Shown here: one piece after another, positions 9,071 to 16,887 of the stretch
How positions within the stretch are numbered: the first letter of the stretch is position 1
Layout: each line of letters starts with the position of its first letter
Assembly: GCA_009691645.1 (NCBI GenBank)
Contig: SIAT01000013.1
Coordinates: forward strand, 1 to 18,748
Reading direction: 5' to 3'
DNA: 18,748 nucleotides
Origin: Pedosphaera sp.
Lineage (GTDB): Bacteria; Verrucomicrobiota; Verrucomicrobiia; Limisphaerales; SIAT01
Notes under the pieces: generated by a model
The model's database searches: none
What the model was told of the DNA's origin: nothing
The model's input: the letters and a program-made list of their open reading frames with translations, nothing else
Translations under genes and position numbers: made by a program

Positions 9071-9153
9071 AAATCTGTTACTGTTGCTTGGAATCGTATT
9101 CCGCGCCCGCAATCCGCTCAAGCGGTTTGTGGGCCTTTCCGTAGGGCGCAACG

Positions 9154-11982
9154 CTAGTCCACGAAAGCGAATTCGTTCGCCATGAGCAGCACGTGGACAA
9201 GTTGTTCCCACGCACTCGGCATGGAAGAAATCGCCGCCGTTCCCGTCGCATTTGTGCTGGTGGGCGTTGCGGCTGCCGCAGCTTGTAGAAACTGCCGCGC
9301 GTCCTTCATCTCATCCGCCGTCGGTATGCGCTGGTAGAGCGTGGCGTAAACCCAGCGCACCTTCGCATCGTCGGTTCCGAGTGACGTTAATTCCGGTCGC
9401 ACGGCGAGGTGCCTAGCCTGCTGCGTGGTGAGCGCGCTGTTCATCCAGAAGAGCGCCTGCTGCGGCACGGTGGTGCTGAAACGCATCGGGCTGTGCGTGT
9501 CGGGATTGGCGAAGTCGAACGTGCGGAACAAGCCGGGCAGGTTCTGCCGGTCGATGTAGGCGTACACCGCGCGGCGCACGGGGAAGGGGTCCTTCGTCAG
9601 TTCGACCGGCTTGCCGCCCATCGTCAAATCGAGCTGGCCGGAGACGAAGAGCAACGAATCGCGCATCGCCTCGAACTCCAGCCGGTGCCGGTTCTTTTTC
9701 CAGAGCAGCAGGTTGTTGGAATCCTTCAGCACTGCGTCGGCGCGGTCATCGCTGGCCTGCTGGTACGTGGCCGAGAGCATGATTGTGCGGTGCAATTTTT
9801 TTAGCGACCAGCCTTCAGCCATGAAACTTTGTGCGAGGTGATCGAGCAATTCGGGGTGGCTCGGCGGATCCGCGCGCAGGCCGAAGTCGCTCGGCGTGCG
9901 GACGAATCCCTGGCCGAAATGGTGCATCCAGATGCGGTTGACGATGACGCGCGCGGTGAGCGGATTGTTCGTGCTGGTGATGGATTGCGCCATCTCGAGA
10001 CGACCGCTGCCTTTGACGAACGGCTTTCGTTCTGCGCCAGCAATCACTTCGAGGAACTGGCGCGGCACTTGCGGGCCGCGATTGCCGGCGTTGCCCCGGA
10101 CGAAGACGACCGGCTCCGTCGGCGTCGGCGCGTCGGCCAGCGAATGGGCGCGGGCCGGTGCGTTGGGGCTGTTGATCTTCCACTCTTCGACTTTTTTCTG
10201 GAGGATAACGAGTTTGTTGCGGTCATCGCGTCCCACGAATTTCTCGAAGTCGGCGATGGGCGCATCGAGCGGATTGGCCTTCGCGCGGAGCAGTTGACGC
10301 AGCGCTTCCTCATCCTTGTCGGCTGTCGGCTCGGCCGGTGCAGTCTTGCCGAGCAACGCGCCGTAGCGCTGCGCCGCTTCCTTGAGAGAGGTGGGCGGCG
10401 TGGCGAAGGCGCGTGCGACGAGGGGATTCACCGGCTTGATCGGAGCGGCATTGGTGAAAGGCGCGAGCACAGCGGCGGTCTTGTTTGTGAAATCATTGGC
10501 TCGCAGCGTAACAAGCCCGTGCCACGGACCGAGGATGGGATGATGCGACTTGGCCGTGTCGCCCACGAAGGCGCGCCAGCGCTCGATGAAATAGGGGCGC
10601 AGCTCGCGTTGCTTGGCGAGCTCGCGCAACGCGCCATCGTCGAGTTTGGCGGCATCGTGCGCGGCGAGTAGATACTCGGCGATCTTGGCGGGCGCACGGA
10701 GATCGCTGGTGATCTGCGCGGCGCGTTCCTCTCGGAATTTGTTCACCACGGCTTCGCGCACCTTCAGTTCTTTCTCGAAGGATTCGTAGGAAGCGTTCTC
10801 GGCGGGCTTGGCGATGAGCGGCAGATCGGTTGGCTCGATCGACGAAGCGAACACGCCGTAGAGCGAGTAGTAGTCCTTCGTCGGGATCGGGTCGTACTTG
10901 TGGTCGTGACAGCGGGCGCAGGTGACGGTGAGGCCCATCAAACCGCGTGTCGTGACGTCGATGCGGTCGTCGATGATTTCCTCTTGGTTGTTGATGAAGC
11001 GGCGGCCGAGCGTGAGGAAACCCATCGCGGCGAGCGGCCGTTTGTCTTCACCGAGATTGAGTTGATCGGCGGCGAGTTGCTCGTGGATGAAACGGTCGAA
11101 GGGCAGATCCTCGTTGAAAGCGCGGATCACGTAGTCGCGGTAGGTGTACGAGTACGGGTAACGTCGCTCGACGCCGACGCCGATGTAACCCTTCACGTCG
11201 CCGTAGCGCGCGACATCGAGCCAGTGCCGCGCCCAACGCTCGCCGTAGCGGGGACTGGCGAGAAGGCGATCGATCACCTTCGCGTAGGCACCTGGCGATT
11301 TGTCGGCGAGAAAAGCATCGGCCTCGGCGGGGGTGGGAGGTAGTCCGGTGAGATCAAATGTGGCGCGGCGGATGAGCGTGCGTTTGTCGGTGGCGGGCGA
11401 AGGATCCAGTTTTGCGGCTTCCAGTTTTGCCAGCACGAAGGCGTCAATCGGACTTTGCGCCCAGCGCTTGTTTTTCACCACGGGCAGGGCGGGGGGGTGA
11501 ATCGGTTGGAAGGCCCAGTGTTTTCCGGCGGATGAAGGTTGCGAGTTTGAGGTGGATGGAGAGGTGCTGCGCGGATCGGGTGCGCCCATCTTCACCCACG
11601 TCTCGAGCGCGGCGATTTGCTCTGACGCGAGCCGCTTGTTCTTCGGCGGCATCTGCAGATCGGGCTTTGTGTAGCGTACCGCTTTGATGAGCAGGCTCTT
11701 TTCCGTGTCGCCCGGGACGATGGCCGGGCCGGTGTCGCCGCCCTTGAGCAGGCCGTCGCGTGTGTCCATCTTCAGTCCGCCTTTGATCGATTTACTTTTG
11801 GCGCTGTGACACTCGTAGCAGTGATCTGAGAGAAGGGGACGGATTTTGTTTTCGAAGAACTCAATCTGCTCGGGTGTAGGCGCGGCGGCGTGAAGGGTGG
11901 CGATGCCGGCAAACAACGCCGCGCAAAGTACGCTCCAAATGGGGGGTTGCGAGGGGTGTCGTTGCGCTGTGGCGAATTTCAT
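9154..11982 (-). CDS. Planctomycete cytochrome c, DUF1549 and DUF1553 protein
   Basis: A large exported heme-binding protein (942 residues from the ATG at 11982) and the first gene of the minus-strand cluster. The chosen start gives a signal peptide ending near ATLHAAA; an in-frame ATG at 12003 would add seven residues and cannot be excluded. Domain order: PSCyt1 cytochrome c at about 37-135 with CYECH (Cys55, Cys58, His59) and DLQMPPKNKRL with a candidate axial Met111; a Ser/Thr-rich linker; DUF1549 (PSCyt2) at about 175-385 with LTGLPPTPAEADAFL, GERWARHWLDVARYGD and a second CARCH (355-359); an unassigned, Ala/Lys-rich middle section at about 390-630; and DUF1553 (PSD1) at about 660-905 with NPLTARVIVNRIWMHHFGQG and TTVPQQALFWMNS. 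Two CX2CH motifs predict two covalent hemes. It differs in subtype from the DUF1549/DUF1553 gene at 5468-7669 (no BIG2 domain, different C-terminal motif), so the pair is unlikely to be a recent duplication. Confidence 0.92.
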   Translation of the reverse strand: MKFATAQRHPSQPPIWSVLCAALFAGIATLHAAAPTPEQIEFFENKIRPLLSDHCYECHSAKSKSIKGGLKMDTRDGLLKGGDTGPAIVPGDTEKSLLIKAVRYTKPDLQMPPKNKRLASEQIAALETWVKMGAPDPRSTSPSTSNSQPSSAGKHWAFQPIHPPALPVVKNKRWAQSPIDAFVLAKLEAAKLDPSPATDKRTLIRRATFDLTGLPPTPAEADAFLADKSPGAYAKVIDRLLASPRYGERWARHWLDVARYGDVKGYIGVGVERRYPYSYTYRDYVIRAFNEDLPFDRFIHEQLAADQLNLGEDKRPLAAMGFLTLGRRFINNQEEIIDDRIDVTTRGLMGLTVTCARCHDHKYDPIPTKDYYSLYGVFASSIEPTDLPLIAKPAENASYESFEKELKVREAVVNKFREERAAQITSDLRAPAKIAEYLLAAHDAAKLDDGALRELAKQRELRPYFIERWRAFVGDTAKSHHPILGPWHGLVTLRANDFTNKTAAVLAPFTNAAPIKPVNPLVARAFATPPTSLKEAAQRYGALLGKTAPAEPTADKDEEALRQLLRAKANPLDAPIADFEKFVGRDDRNKLVILQKKVEEWKINSPNAPARAHSLADAPTPTEPVVFVRGNAGNRGPQVPRQFLEVIAGAERKPFVKGSGRLEMAQSITSTNNPLTARVIVNRIWMHHFGQGFVRTPSDFGLRADPPSHPELLDHLAQSFMAEGWSLKKLHRTIMLSATYQQASDDRADAVLKDSNNLLLWKKNRHRLEFEAMRDSLLFVSGQLDLTMGGKPVELTKDPFPVRRAVYAYIDRQNLPGLFRTFDFANPDTHSPMRFSTTVPQQALFWMNSALTTQQARHLAVRPELTSLGTDDAKVRWVYATLYQRIPTADEMKDARQFLQAAAAATPTSTNATGTAAISSMPSAWEQLVHVLLMANEFAFVD

Positions 11983-12003
11983 TTCCGTTGAGCGCCGGAG
12001 CAT

Positions 12004-12108
12004 ATGGGGTTTGGACGTGGCGAACCAGTTTTTACATCAGGTTCTTGTTGTTGCGAGGCGAGAGAGGGCTTGTATGGCGCGACCGGTTCGAGTAAAAGGA
12101 GGTTAAGC
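12004..12108. promoter_or_regulatory. Divergent intergenic control region between cytochrome cluster and pilus operon
   Basis: The divergent starts of the two operons leave about 245 bases that must hold both promoters. On the plus strand a weak candidate is TTGCGA (12051-12056), a 16-base spacer and TATGGC (12073-12078), 30 bases before the small open frame at 12109. A second weak plus-strand candidate lies further down (TTGACT 12203-12208, 17-base spacer, TAGGGT 12226-12231), close to the pilB-like start. I found no convincing minus-strand promoter. No operator repeat or riboswitch fold is evident. The location is a sound inference from gene orientation; the individual elements are guesses. 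Confidence 0.35.
12095..12102 (+). promoter_or_regulatory. Strong Shine-Dalgarno sequence for a 39-codon frame
   Basis: AAAGGAGG at 12095-12102 is nearly the full anti-16S complement and lies six bases before a GTG at 12109-12111 that opens a 39-codon frame. It is the strongest ribosome-binding site in the window, stronger than that of any pilus gene, and it is not placed to serve the pilB-like start 148 bases on. It decides the start of the small frame. Confidence 0.55.
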
Positions 12109-12228
12109 GTGGAAAACTGCGCTGAGAAAAAGCCGACGCGTTTTGAGCGCAAGCCGTTCGAGAGCAGTGGGTTCTCGGAGACGAAAAGATGCGGTGGGGC
12201 GTTTGACTTTGTGAAGCTCGACGAATAG
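12109..12228 (+). CDS. Possible small protein or leader peptide upstream of pilus operon
   Basis: GTG-initiated frame of 39 codons ending in TAG (12226-12228). The product begins MENCAEKKPTRFERKPF and ends GGAFDFVKLDE; it is basic and charged, with two cysteines (Cys4 and Cys28), no signal peptide and no membrane segment. I do not recognise it. Support comes from the near-consensus Shine-Dalgarno AAAGGAGG six bases before the start, and from its position 21 bases before the GTG of the pilB-like gene, which lacks a visible ribosome-binding site. It could be a true small protein, a translated leader that couples translation into pilB, or a chance frame. An in-frame ATG at 12004 would lengthen it, but that part reads as non-coding and the GTG is far better placed. 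Confidence 0.4.
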   Translation: MENCAEKKPTRFERKPFESSGFSETKRCGGAFDFVKLDE

Positions 12229-12249
12229 GGTTCGTTAAGTCAGCGGTCG

Positions 12250-13983
12250 GTGAATGAGGTGCCTGTGCCAGTTAAGGACGATTATCTAGTAGATACGCTC
12301 TGCGACATGGGGCTGCTCAACAACGAGCAGCTCGAGGCCGTCCGCGCGGAGGCCGAGTCGCAGGGGGAGGGTGTCGTGGACACGCTCTTGGCGCGCAAGA
12401 TGGTAAAGGGCGACGACGTGACACGCGCGCGTGCGATGCAGTTCGGCGTCGAAGTCATCGATCTCACGAAGTTCAAACCGAGCGACGAAGTGCTGGCTGC
12501 CGTGCCGCGCTACGTGGCGAAGCGGTACAAGATTCTCCCCATCAGTATCGACGATGGCAATCTCGTGGTGGCATTGAGTGATCCCGGCGATCTCGACAAG
12601 ATTGACGGCCTCCAGCGGCTCCTCAACCGCGACCAGATTTTCTACCAAGTCGCCACCGAAGGCCAGATCGAAGCGGCGCTTGAGAAGTATTACGGGTACG
12701 CCGAACAGGCGTTGGATCGCATGGTGCAGGAGCTTTCCAAGACGCAGGTGGATCTCACCGCGCTCGAGAAGACCAAAGCCAAAACCGACTCTGGCGAGAT
12801 GGAGGACGACGATAGCGCGCCTCTGATCCGGCTCGTGAACAACATCATCATCGACGGTTTCAAGCTGAAGTGCTCGGACGTCCACATCGAGCCGATGGAG
12901 CAGCGCCTGCGCATCCGCTACCGGATTGACGGCATGTTGCAGGAGGCGAACAGCCCGCCGAAACGTTTGCAGGGCGCCATCATCAGCCGCATCAAGATCA
13001 CGGCGGGAATGCAGATATCCGAGCGTCGCGTGCCGCAGGACGGCCGCATCCAGATGACCATTGACGGCAAGCTCATCGACTTCCGCGTGAGCTGCATGCC
13101 CAGCTCGTTCGGCGAGACGATCGTGCTGCGTATTCTCGACAAGTCCGGCCTGCGCCTCGGCCTTTCGCAGCTCGGTTTCATGGCGGACGACCAAGCCACT
13201 TTCGAACGCTGTGCGGCGATGCCGGACGGCATTCTGCTCGTCACCGGCCCGACCGGTTCAGGCAAGACGACCACGCTCTATTCCTGCTTGAATTACATCA
13301 ACCGGCCCGACAAGAAGATCATCACGGTCGAGGACCCAGTCGAGTATCAGCTCACCGGCATCAATCAGGTGCAGGTGAACGAGGCGGCCGGGCTCACCTT
13401 CGGTGCGGCGCTCCGTTCGATGCTCCGTCAGGCGCCGAACATCATCATGCTGGGTGAGATCCGCGACATGGAGACCGGTTCCATCGCCGTCAACGCCTCG
13501 CTCACCGGCCACTTAGTCTTCTCCACGCTGCACACGAACGACGCGCCGAGCGCGGTGACGCGTATGATTGACATCGGCATCAAGCCGTTCCTTGTCGCCT
13601 CGGCGGCGCGCTGCATTCTCGCGCAGCGTTTGGTGCGCAAGTTCTGCCCGCAATGCGTTGGCCCCCACACGCCCACCGCGGGCGAATTGCAGTCGCTGGG
13701 CATCACCGAGGATCAACTGAAGACGGCGAATTACCGATTGGGGAAGGGCTGCAAAGCCTGCAACGGCAAAGGCTACAAGGGCCGGTTCGGCATCTTCGAG
13801 GTTTTCGCGTTGGATGATCGCGCACGGCGCATGGTGATCGAAAAATGTTCAGTCATCCAGTTGCGCGATCACGCTTGCAAGATCGGTATGAAAACGCTGC
13901 GCGAGGATGGGGTTCGCAAGGTGCTCGCGGGAATGACTTCCACCAAGGAAGTCATCACCGCCACCGCGAGCGACGCGCATTGA
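12250..13983 (+). CDS. pilB: Type IV pilus extension ATPase (PilB/GspE family), first copy
   Basis: A 577-residue cytoplasmic hexameric ATPase of the GspE/PilB family, expected to power pilin assembly at the inner-membrane platform (PilC, encoded three genes on). Residues about 10-150 form a T2SSE_N/MshEN-like N-terminal region; 190-290 are the N2 part (SDVHIEPMEQRLRIRYRIDG). The motor core shows Walker A GPTGSGKT (333-340), Asp box EDPVEY (361-366), Walker B IIMLGEIRD (398-406), His box GHLVFSTLHTND (420-431) and a four-cysteine zinc site, CPQC (466-469) and CKAC (501-504). The usual RQDPDI before Walker B is RQAPNI here. The frame begins with GTG at 12250 just after an in-frame stop at 12226; no ATG is available before residue 20 and no Shine-Dalgarno is evident, so GTG at 12259 or 12265 is also possible. 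It could equally be called GspE, but pilT beside it favours a pilus. Confidence 0.92.
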   Translation: MNEVPVPVKDDYLVDTLCDMGLLNNEQLEAVRAEAESQGEGVVDTLLARKMVKGDDVTRARAMQFGVEVIDLTKFKPSDEVLAAVPRYVAKRYKILPISIDDGNLVVALSDPGDLDKIDGLQRLLNRDQIFYQVATEGQIEAALEKYYGYAEQALDRMVQELSKTQVDLTALEKTKAKTDSGEMEDDDSAPLIRLVNNIIIDGFKLKCSDVHIEPMEQRLRIRYRIDGMLQEANSPPKRLQGAIISRIKITAGMQISERRVPQDGRIQMTIDGKLIDFRVSCMPSSFGETIVLRILDKSGLRLGLSQLGFMADDQATFERCAAMPDGILLVTGPTGSGKTTTLYSCLNYINRPDKKIITVEDPVEYQLTGINQVQVNEAAGLTFGAALRSMLRQAPNIIMLGEIRDMETGSIAVNASLTGHLVFSTLHTNDAPSAVTRMIDIGIKPFLVASAARCILAQRLVRKFCPQCVGPHTPTAGELQSLGITEDQLKTANYRLGKGCKACNGKGYKGRFGIFEVFALDDRARRMVIEKCSVIQLRDHACKIGMKTLREDGVRKVLAGMTSTKEVITATASDAH

Positions 13984-14017
13984 TCGGAAGAACCAGAAGG
14001 GAACGATAAAAGAGATT

Positions 14018-15166
14018 ATGGCCAGCTACTACTCAATGCCAGACCTGCTGAACATGATGGTGGACACCGGCGCCGCCGATTTGCATGTGCGTGTCGGGAT
14101 CCCGCCGTGCTACCGGCACAAGGGATCGCTCAAGCGTGTCGCCGGTCCGGATTGCCGGGCGGAGGATCTCGAGGATCTGGTCAAGAGCATCGCCAACGAC
14201 GATCATCTGACTTCAATCCGCGCCAAAGGCGGTGCGGATTTCGGGTTCGCCTTCGGCACGAAGGCGCGTTTCCGCGTGAGCGCCTTCAAGGAACGCGGCA
14301 ACCTCGCACTCGTCTTGCGTCAGATTCCTGCTGCGTTGCTCACCATCGAACAGATTGGCCTCAGCCAGATGATTGTGGACAAGTGCATCAACTCTCCGCG
14401 CGGGATGATTCTTGTCACCGGCCCGACTGGCTCGGGTAAATCCACCACGCTCGCCTCGCTCGTCAACCTCATCAACGAGAATCACGATGACGCACACATC
14501 CTCACGATCGAGGATCCCATCGAGTTCTATCATGGGCACAAGAAAGCGCTCGTGACACAACGTGAGGTGAACACGGATGTGCCGAGCTTCGGCGAGGCGC
14601 TGCGGCGCGCGCTGCGTCAAGATCCCGAGGTGATTCTGATCGGCGAGTTGCGCGATTTGGAAACCATCGAGATGGCCGTGACCGCCGCCGAGACCGGTCA
14701 CTTGGTGTACGGCACACTCCACACCACCGGCGCGGCCAAGACGATTGACCGTATCGTGAACGCCTTCCCGATGAACCAGCAGGAGACCATCCGCATCCAG
14801 CTTTCGACGGTGTTGATGGTGGTGATTTCTCAGATTCTGCTCAAGCGCGCGGACGGCAAAGGACGACTCGCCATCCACGACATCATGGTGAACACGCCCT
14901 CCATCGCCGCGCTCATTCGCGATAACAAAACCTTCCGCATCCCGTCGGACATGCAGACCGGCGCGAAGTATGGGATGAAGACGCTCGACGGTACTCTTTA
15001 CGAGAGATACGCGGACGGCACCATCACCCGCGCAGACTGTATCAACAAGGCTTCGGACGATCGCGGGATGATGGAGAAGTTGAGCGAATACGATGCCCAG
15101 ATGGTCGCCCAAGGCAAAGTGCCGGAGGGACTCCATAAACCGGTCGGCCAGAAACGCGGACATTGA
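14018..15166 (+). CDS. pilT: Type IV pilus retraction ATPase PilT
   Basis: A 382-residue cytoplasmic ATPase that drives pilus depolymerisation and twitching. Length, the short N-terminal domain (DLLNMMVDTGAADLHVRVG, the PilT-type opening) and the absence of the four-cysteine zinc site separate it from PilB. Motifs are Walker A GPTGSGKS (135-142), Asp box EDPIEF (165-170), Walker B VILIGELRD (205-213), His box GHLVYGTLHTTGAAKTIDRI (227-246) and an AIRNLIRE-like helix, SIAALIRD (295-302), needed for retraction in characterised PilT proteins. The ATG at 14018 is preceded by GAAGGGA and AAGAGA purine tracts. The gene follows the first pilB-like gene by 34 bases and precedes the second by a few bases, so all are probably co-transcribed. 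A PilU paralogue is possible, but no other pilT is in view to compare. Confidence 0.95.
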   Translation: MASYYSMPDLLNMMVDTGAADLHVRVGIPPCYRHKGSLKRVAGPDCRAEDLEDLVKSIANDDHLTSIRAKGGADFGFAFGTKARFRVSAFKERGNLALVLRQIPAALLTIEQIGLSQMIVDKCINSPRGMILVTGPTGSGKSTTLASLVNLINENHDDAHILTIEDPIEFYHGHKKALVTQREVNTDVPSFGEALRRALRQDPEVILIGELRDLETIEMAVTAAETGHLVYGTLHTTGAAKTIDRIVNAFPMNQQETIRIQLSTVLMVVISQILLKRADGKGRLAIHDIMVNTPSIAALIRDNKTFRIPSDMQTGAKYGMKTLDGTLYERYADGTITRADCINKASDDRGMMEKLSEYDAQMVAQGKVPEGLHKPVGQKRGH

Positions 15167-15177
15167 GCGGAAGTTTT

Positions 15178-16875
15178 ATGTCGACAATGCTGACACACGC
15201 GCTGCTGCACCTCATCAAAGAGCGGGGGATGGCGGATGATGCTGCGCTGGAGAAAGTGCAGGAGGAGAACATGCGTTCCGGCAAGGCGGTCACCGCCCTG
15301 CTGCACGAGATGAACGTGCTCGATACGGCCAGCCAACTCGATCTGATGGCCGAGTACATGGGCACCGAGGTGATCAGCCTCGATGACATCAGTTTTACGC
15401 CCGAGCTGCTCGCCGCTATTCCGGCGGCCACGGCGCAGATGTACCAGTGCCTGCCGGTGGGCATCTACGCCAACGCCATCCGTTTGGTCTTGGCCGATCC
15501 GCTCAACCCCACCCAACTCGACGACCTCGCCTATCAGCTCGGTAAAGAGATTCAAATCGTCATCACCGATCCGGCCAGAATCATTCAGCTCATCGATAAA
15601 TTCTACTCGGACGAGGATTCCTTCGAAGACATCATCAAGGAGCTTGGCGGTCACCACCTACAAAAGGCAGAGGGTGAGGAGGATGATAATTCTCCGGCAG
15701 CGGTCGAGGAAGTGGGCGACGCCACGCCGATCACGCGCTTCGTCAATCTCTGCCTTTATCAGGCGGTGAAATCCAAGGCGGCGGACATCCACTTCGAGCC
15801 GTTCGAGGACGATTACCGCATCCGGATGAAGGTGGACGGCACGATGGTGGAGCTGACGCCGCCGCCGCGCGAGCTGGCCTCGGCCATCGCTTCGCGCATC
15901 AAGATCATGGCCAACCTGAACATCGCCGAACGGCGACTGCCACAGGACGGCCGTATCGCCACCACGGTGGCCGGGTTGCACATCGACTTGCGCGTGTCGT
16001 GCCTGCCCACGCGTTTCGGCGAATCGGTGGTGCTCCGCGTGCTCGATCGCAACTCGAACTTGCTCTCGCTTGAGATCCTGAACATTCCCAAACACGTTTA
16101 CGACGGCATCATCCATTGCATCGAGCAGCCCAGCGGCATTTTTGCTGTCACGGGGCCGACCGGTTCTGGCAAGACGACCACGCTTTACGCAGCCCTTCGC
16201 CGGCTCAATCAAGAAGACACCAAGATTGTCACCGCCGAGGATCCGGTCGAGTTCGACATCGAGGGACTCATCCAAGTGCCGATGAGCGAGGCGGCGGGGA
16301 TGACCTTCGCGAAGGCGCTCAAGGCGTTTCTCCGTCAAGATCCCGACATCATCATGATCGGTGAGATGCGCGATCTCGAGACCGCCTCCATCGGCATTCA
16401 AGCATCGCTCACCGGCCACCTAGTGGTGAGCACGCTGCACACGAATAACGCCACCGAGGCGATCACCCGTCTTTTGGACATGGGCGTGGAACCCTTTCTC
16501 ATCGTCTCCTCGCTCAATGGCGTGCTCGCCCAGCGTTTGAGCAAAACCATCTGCCCGCGGTGCCGCGCGGCTTTCGAGCCGACCGAAAGCCAGATCAAGA
16601 TGCTCGAGCTTTCGCCGCACGATGTCGCGGGTAAGTCCTTCCACTACGGCACCGGCTGCGATACTTGCAACAAGACCGGGTACAAAGGCCGCCGTGGCAT
16701 CTACGAACTGTTGATGATGAGCGACCCCATCCGCGCCTTGATTAGTGAGCGCGCCCCCGGTATAGTGCTTCGCGAGAAAGCTCGGGAATTCGGGATGCAG
16801 ACATTGCGCGATAACGGTCTGAGTTTAATGTACGAAGGTACCACGACCTTTGAAGAAGTGATGCGATGCACCTAA
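15178..16875 (+). CDS. pilB: Type IV pilus extension ATPase (PilB/GspE family), second copy
   Basis: A 565-residue paralogue of the ATPase at 12250. The order is again an N-terminal T2SSE_N-like region (about 5-145), an acidic linker (EGEEDDNSPAAVEEVGD, 165-181), the N2 domain (AADIHFEPFEDDYRIRMKVDG) and the motor core with Walker A GPTGSGKT (326-333), EDPVEF (354-359), the canonical RQDPDIIMIGEMRD (386-399), His box GHLVVSTLHTNN (413-424) and zinc cysteines CPRC (459-462) and CDTC (494-497). The open frame can be read from a TTG at 15163 that overlaps the pilT stop, but the ATG at 15178 with the purine-rich GAGCGGAAG just before it is the better start. It is 12 bases ahead of pilC. All catalytic motifs are intact, so it is not a decayed duplicate. 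Which of the two copies is the main extension motor cannot be settled from sequence; the canonical residues and pilC proximity favour this one. Confidence 0.92.
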   Translation: MSTMLTHALLHLIKERGMADDAALEKVQEENMRSGKAVTALLHEMNVLDTASQLDLMAEYMGTEVISLDDISFTPELLAAIPAATAQMYQCLPVGIYANAIRLVLADPLNPTQLDDLAYQLGKEIQIVITDPARIIQLIDKFYSDEDSFEDIIKELGGHHLQKAEGEEDDNSPAAVEEVGDATPITRFVNLCLYQAVKSKAADIHFEPFEDDYRIRMKVDGTMVELTPPPRELASAIASRIKIMANLNIAERRLPQDGRIATTVAGLHIDLRVSCLPTRFGESVVLRVLDRNSNLLSLEILNIPKHVYDGIIHCIEQPSGIFAVTGPTGSGKTTTLYAALRRLNQEDTKIVTAEDPVEFDIEGLIQVPMSEAAGMTFAKALKAFLRQDPDIIMIGEMRDLETASIGIQASLTGHLVVSTLHTNNATEAITRLLDMGVEPFLIVSSLNGVLAQRLSKTICPRCRAAFEPTESQIKMLELSPHDVAGKSFHYGTGCDTCNKTGYKGRRGIYELLMMSDPIRALISERAPGIVLREKAREFGMQTLRDNGLSLMYEGTTTFEEVMRCT

Positions 16876-16887
16876 TCTCGCTCATCA

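Noticed and set aside
9111..9128. Short palindrome around CCGCTCAAGCGG between the DUF1549/DUF1553 and DUF1501 genes
   Set aside because: The stem is about seven pairs with almost no loop and no T tract in either direction; too weak to call a terminator or operator.
9071..9211. N-terminal extension of the DUF1501 protein to 9211
   Set aside because: It would overlap the preceding gene and push the Tat signal 47 residues inward; the ATG at 9070 gives a normal Tat leader.
12118..12151. TGCGCT/AGCGCA inverted repeat inside the small frame
   Set aside because: Six pairs with a 22-base loop are expected by chance in GC-rich DNA; no T run follows and it does not fit a known riboswitch.
12286..13194. 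A 302-codon minus-strand frame opposite the first pilB-like gene
   Set aside because: His/Asp/Leu/Val-rich antisense shadow of a conserved ATPase gene; no motif and no start signal.
15163..15177. TTG start for the second pilB-like gene overlapping the pilT stop
   Set aside because: An ATG follows at 15178 with a purine-rich stretch right before it, and the five extra residues have no family support.
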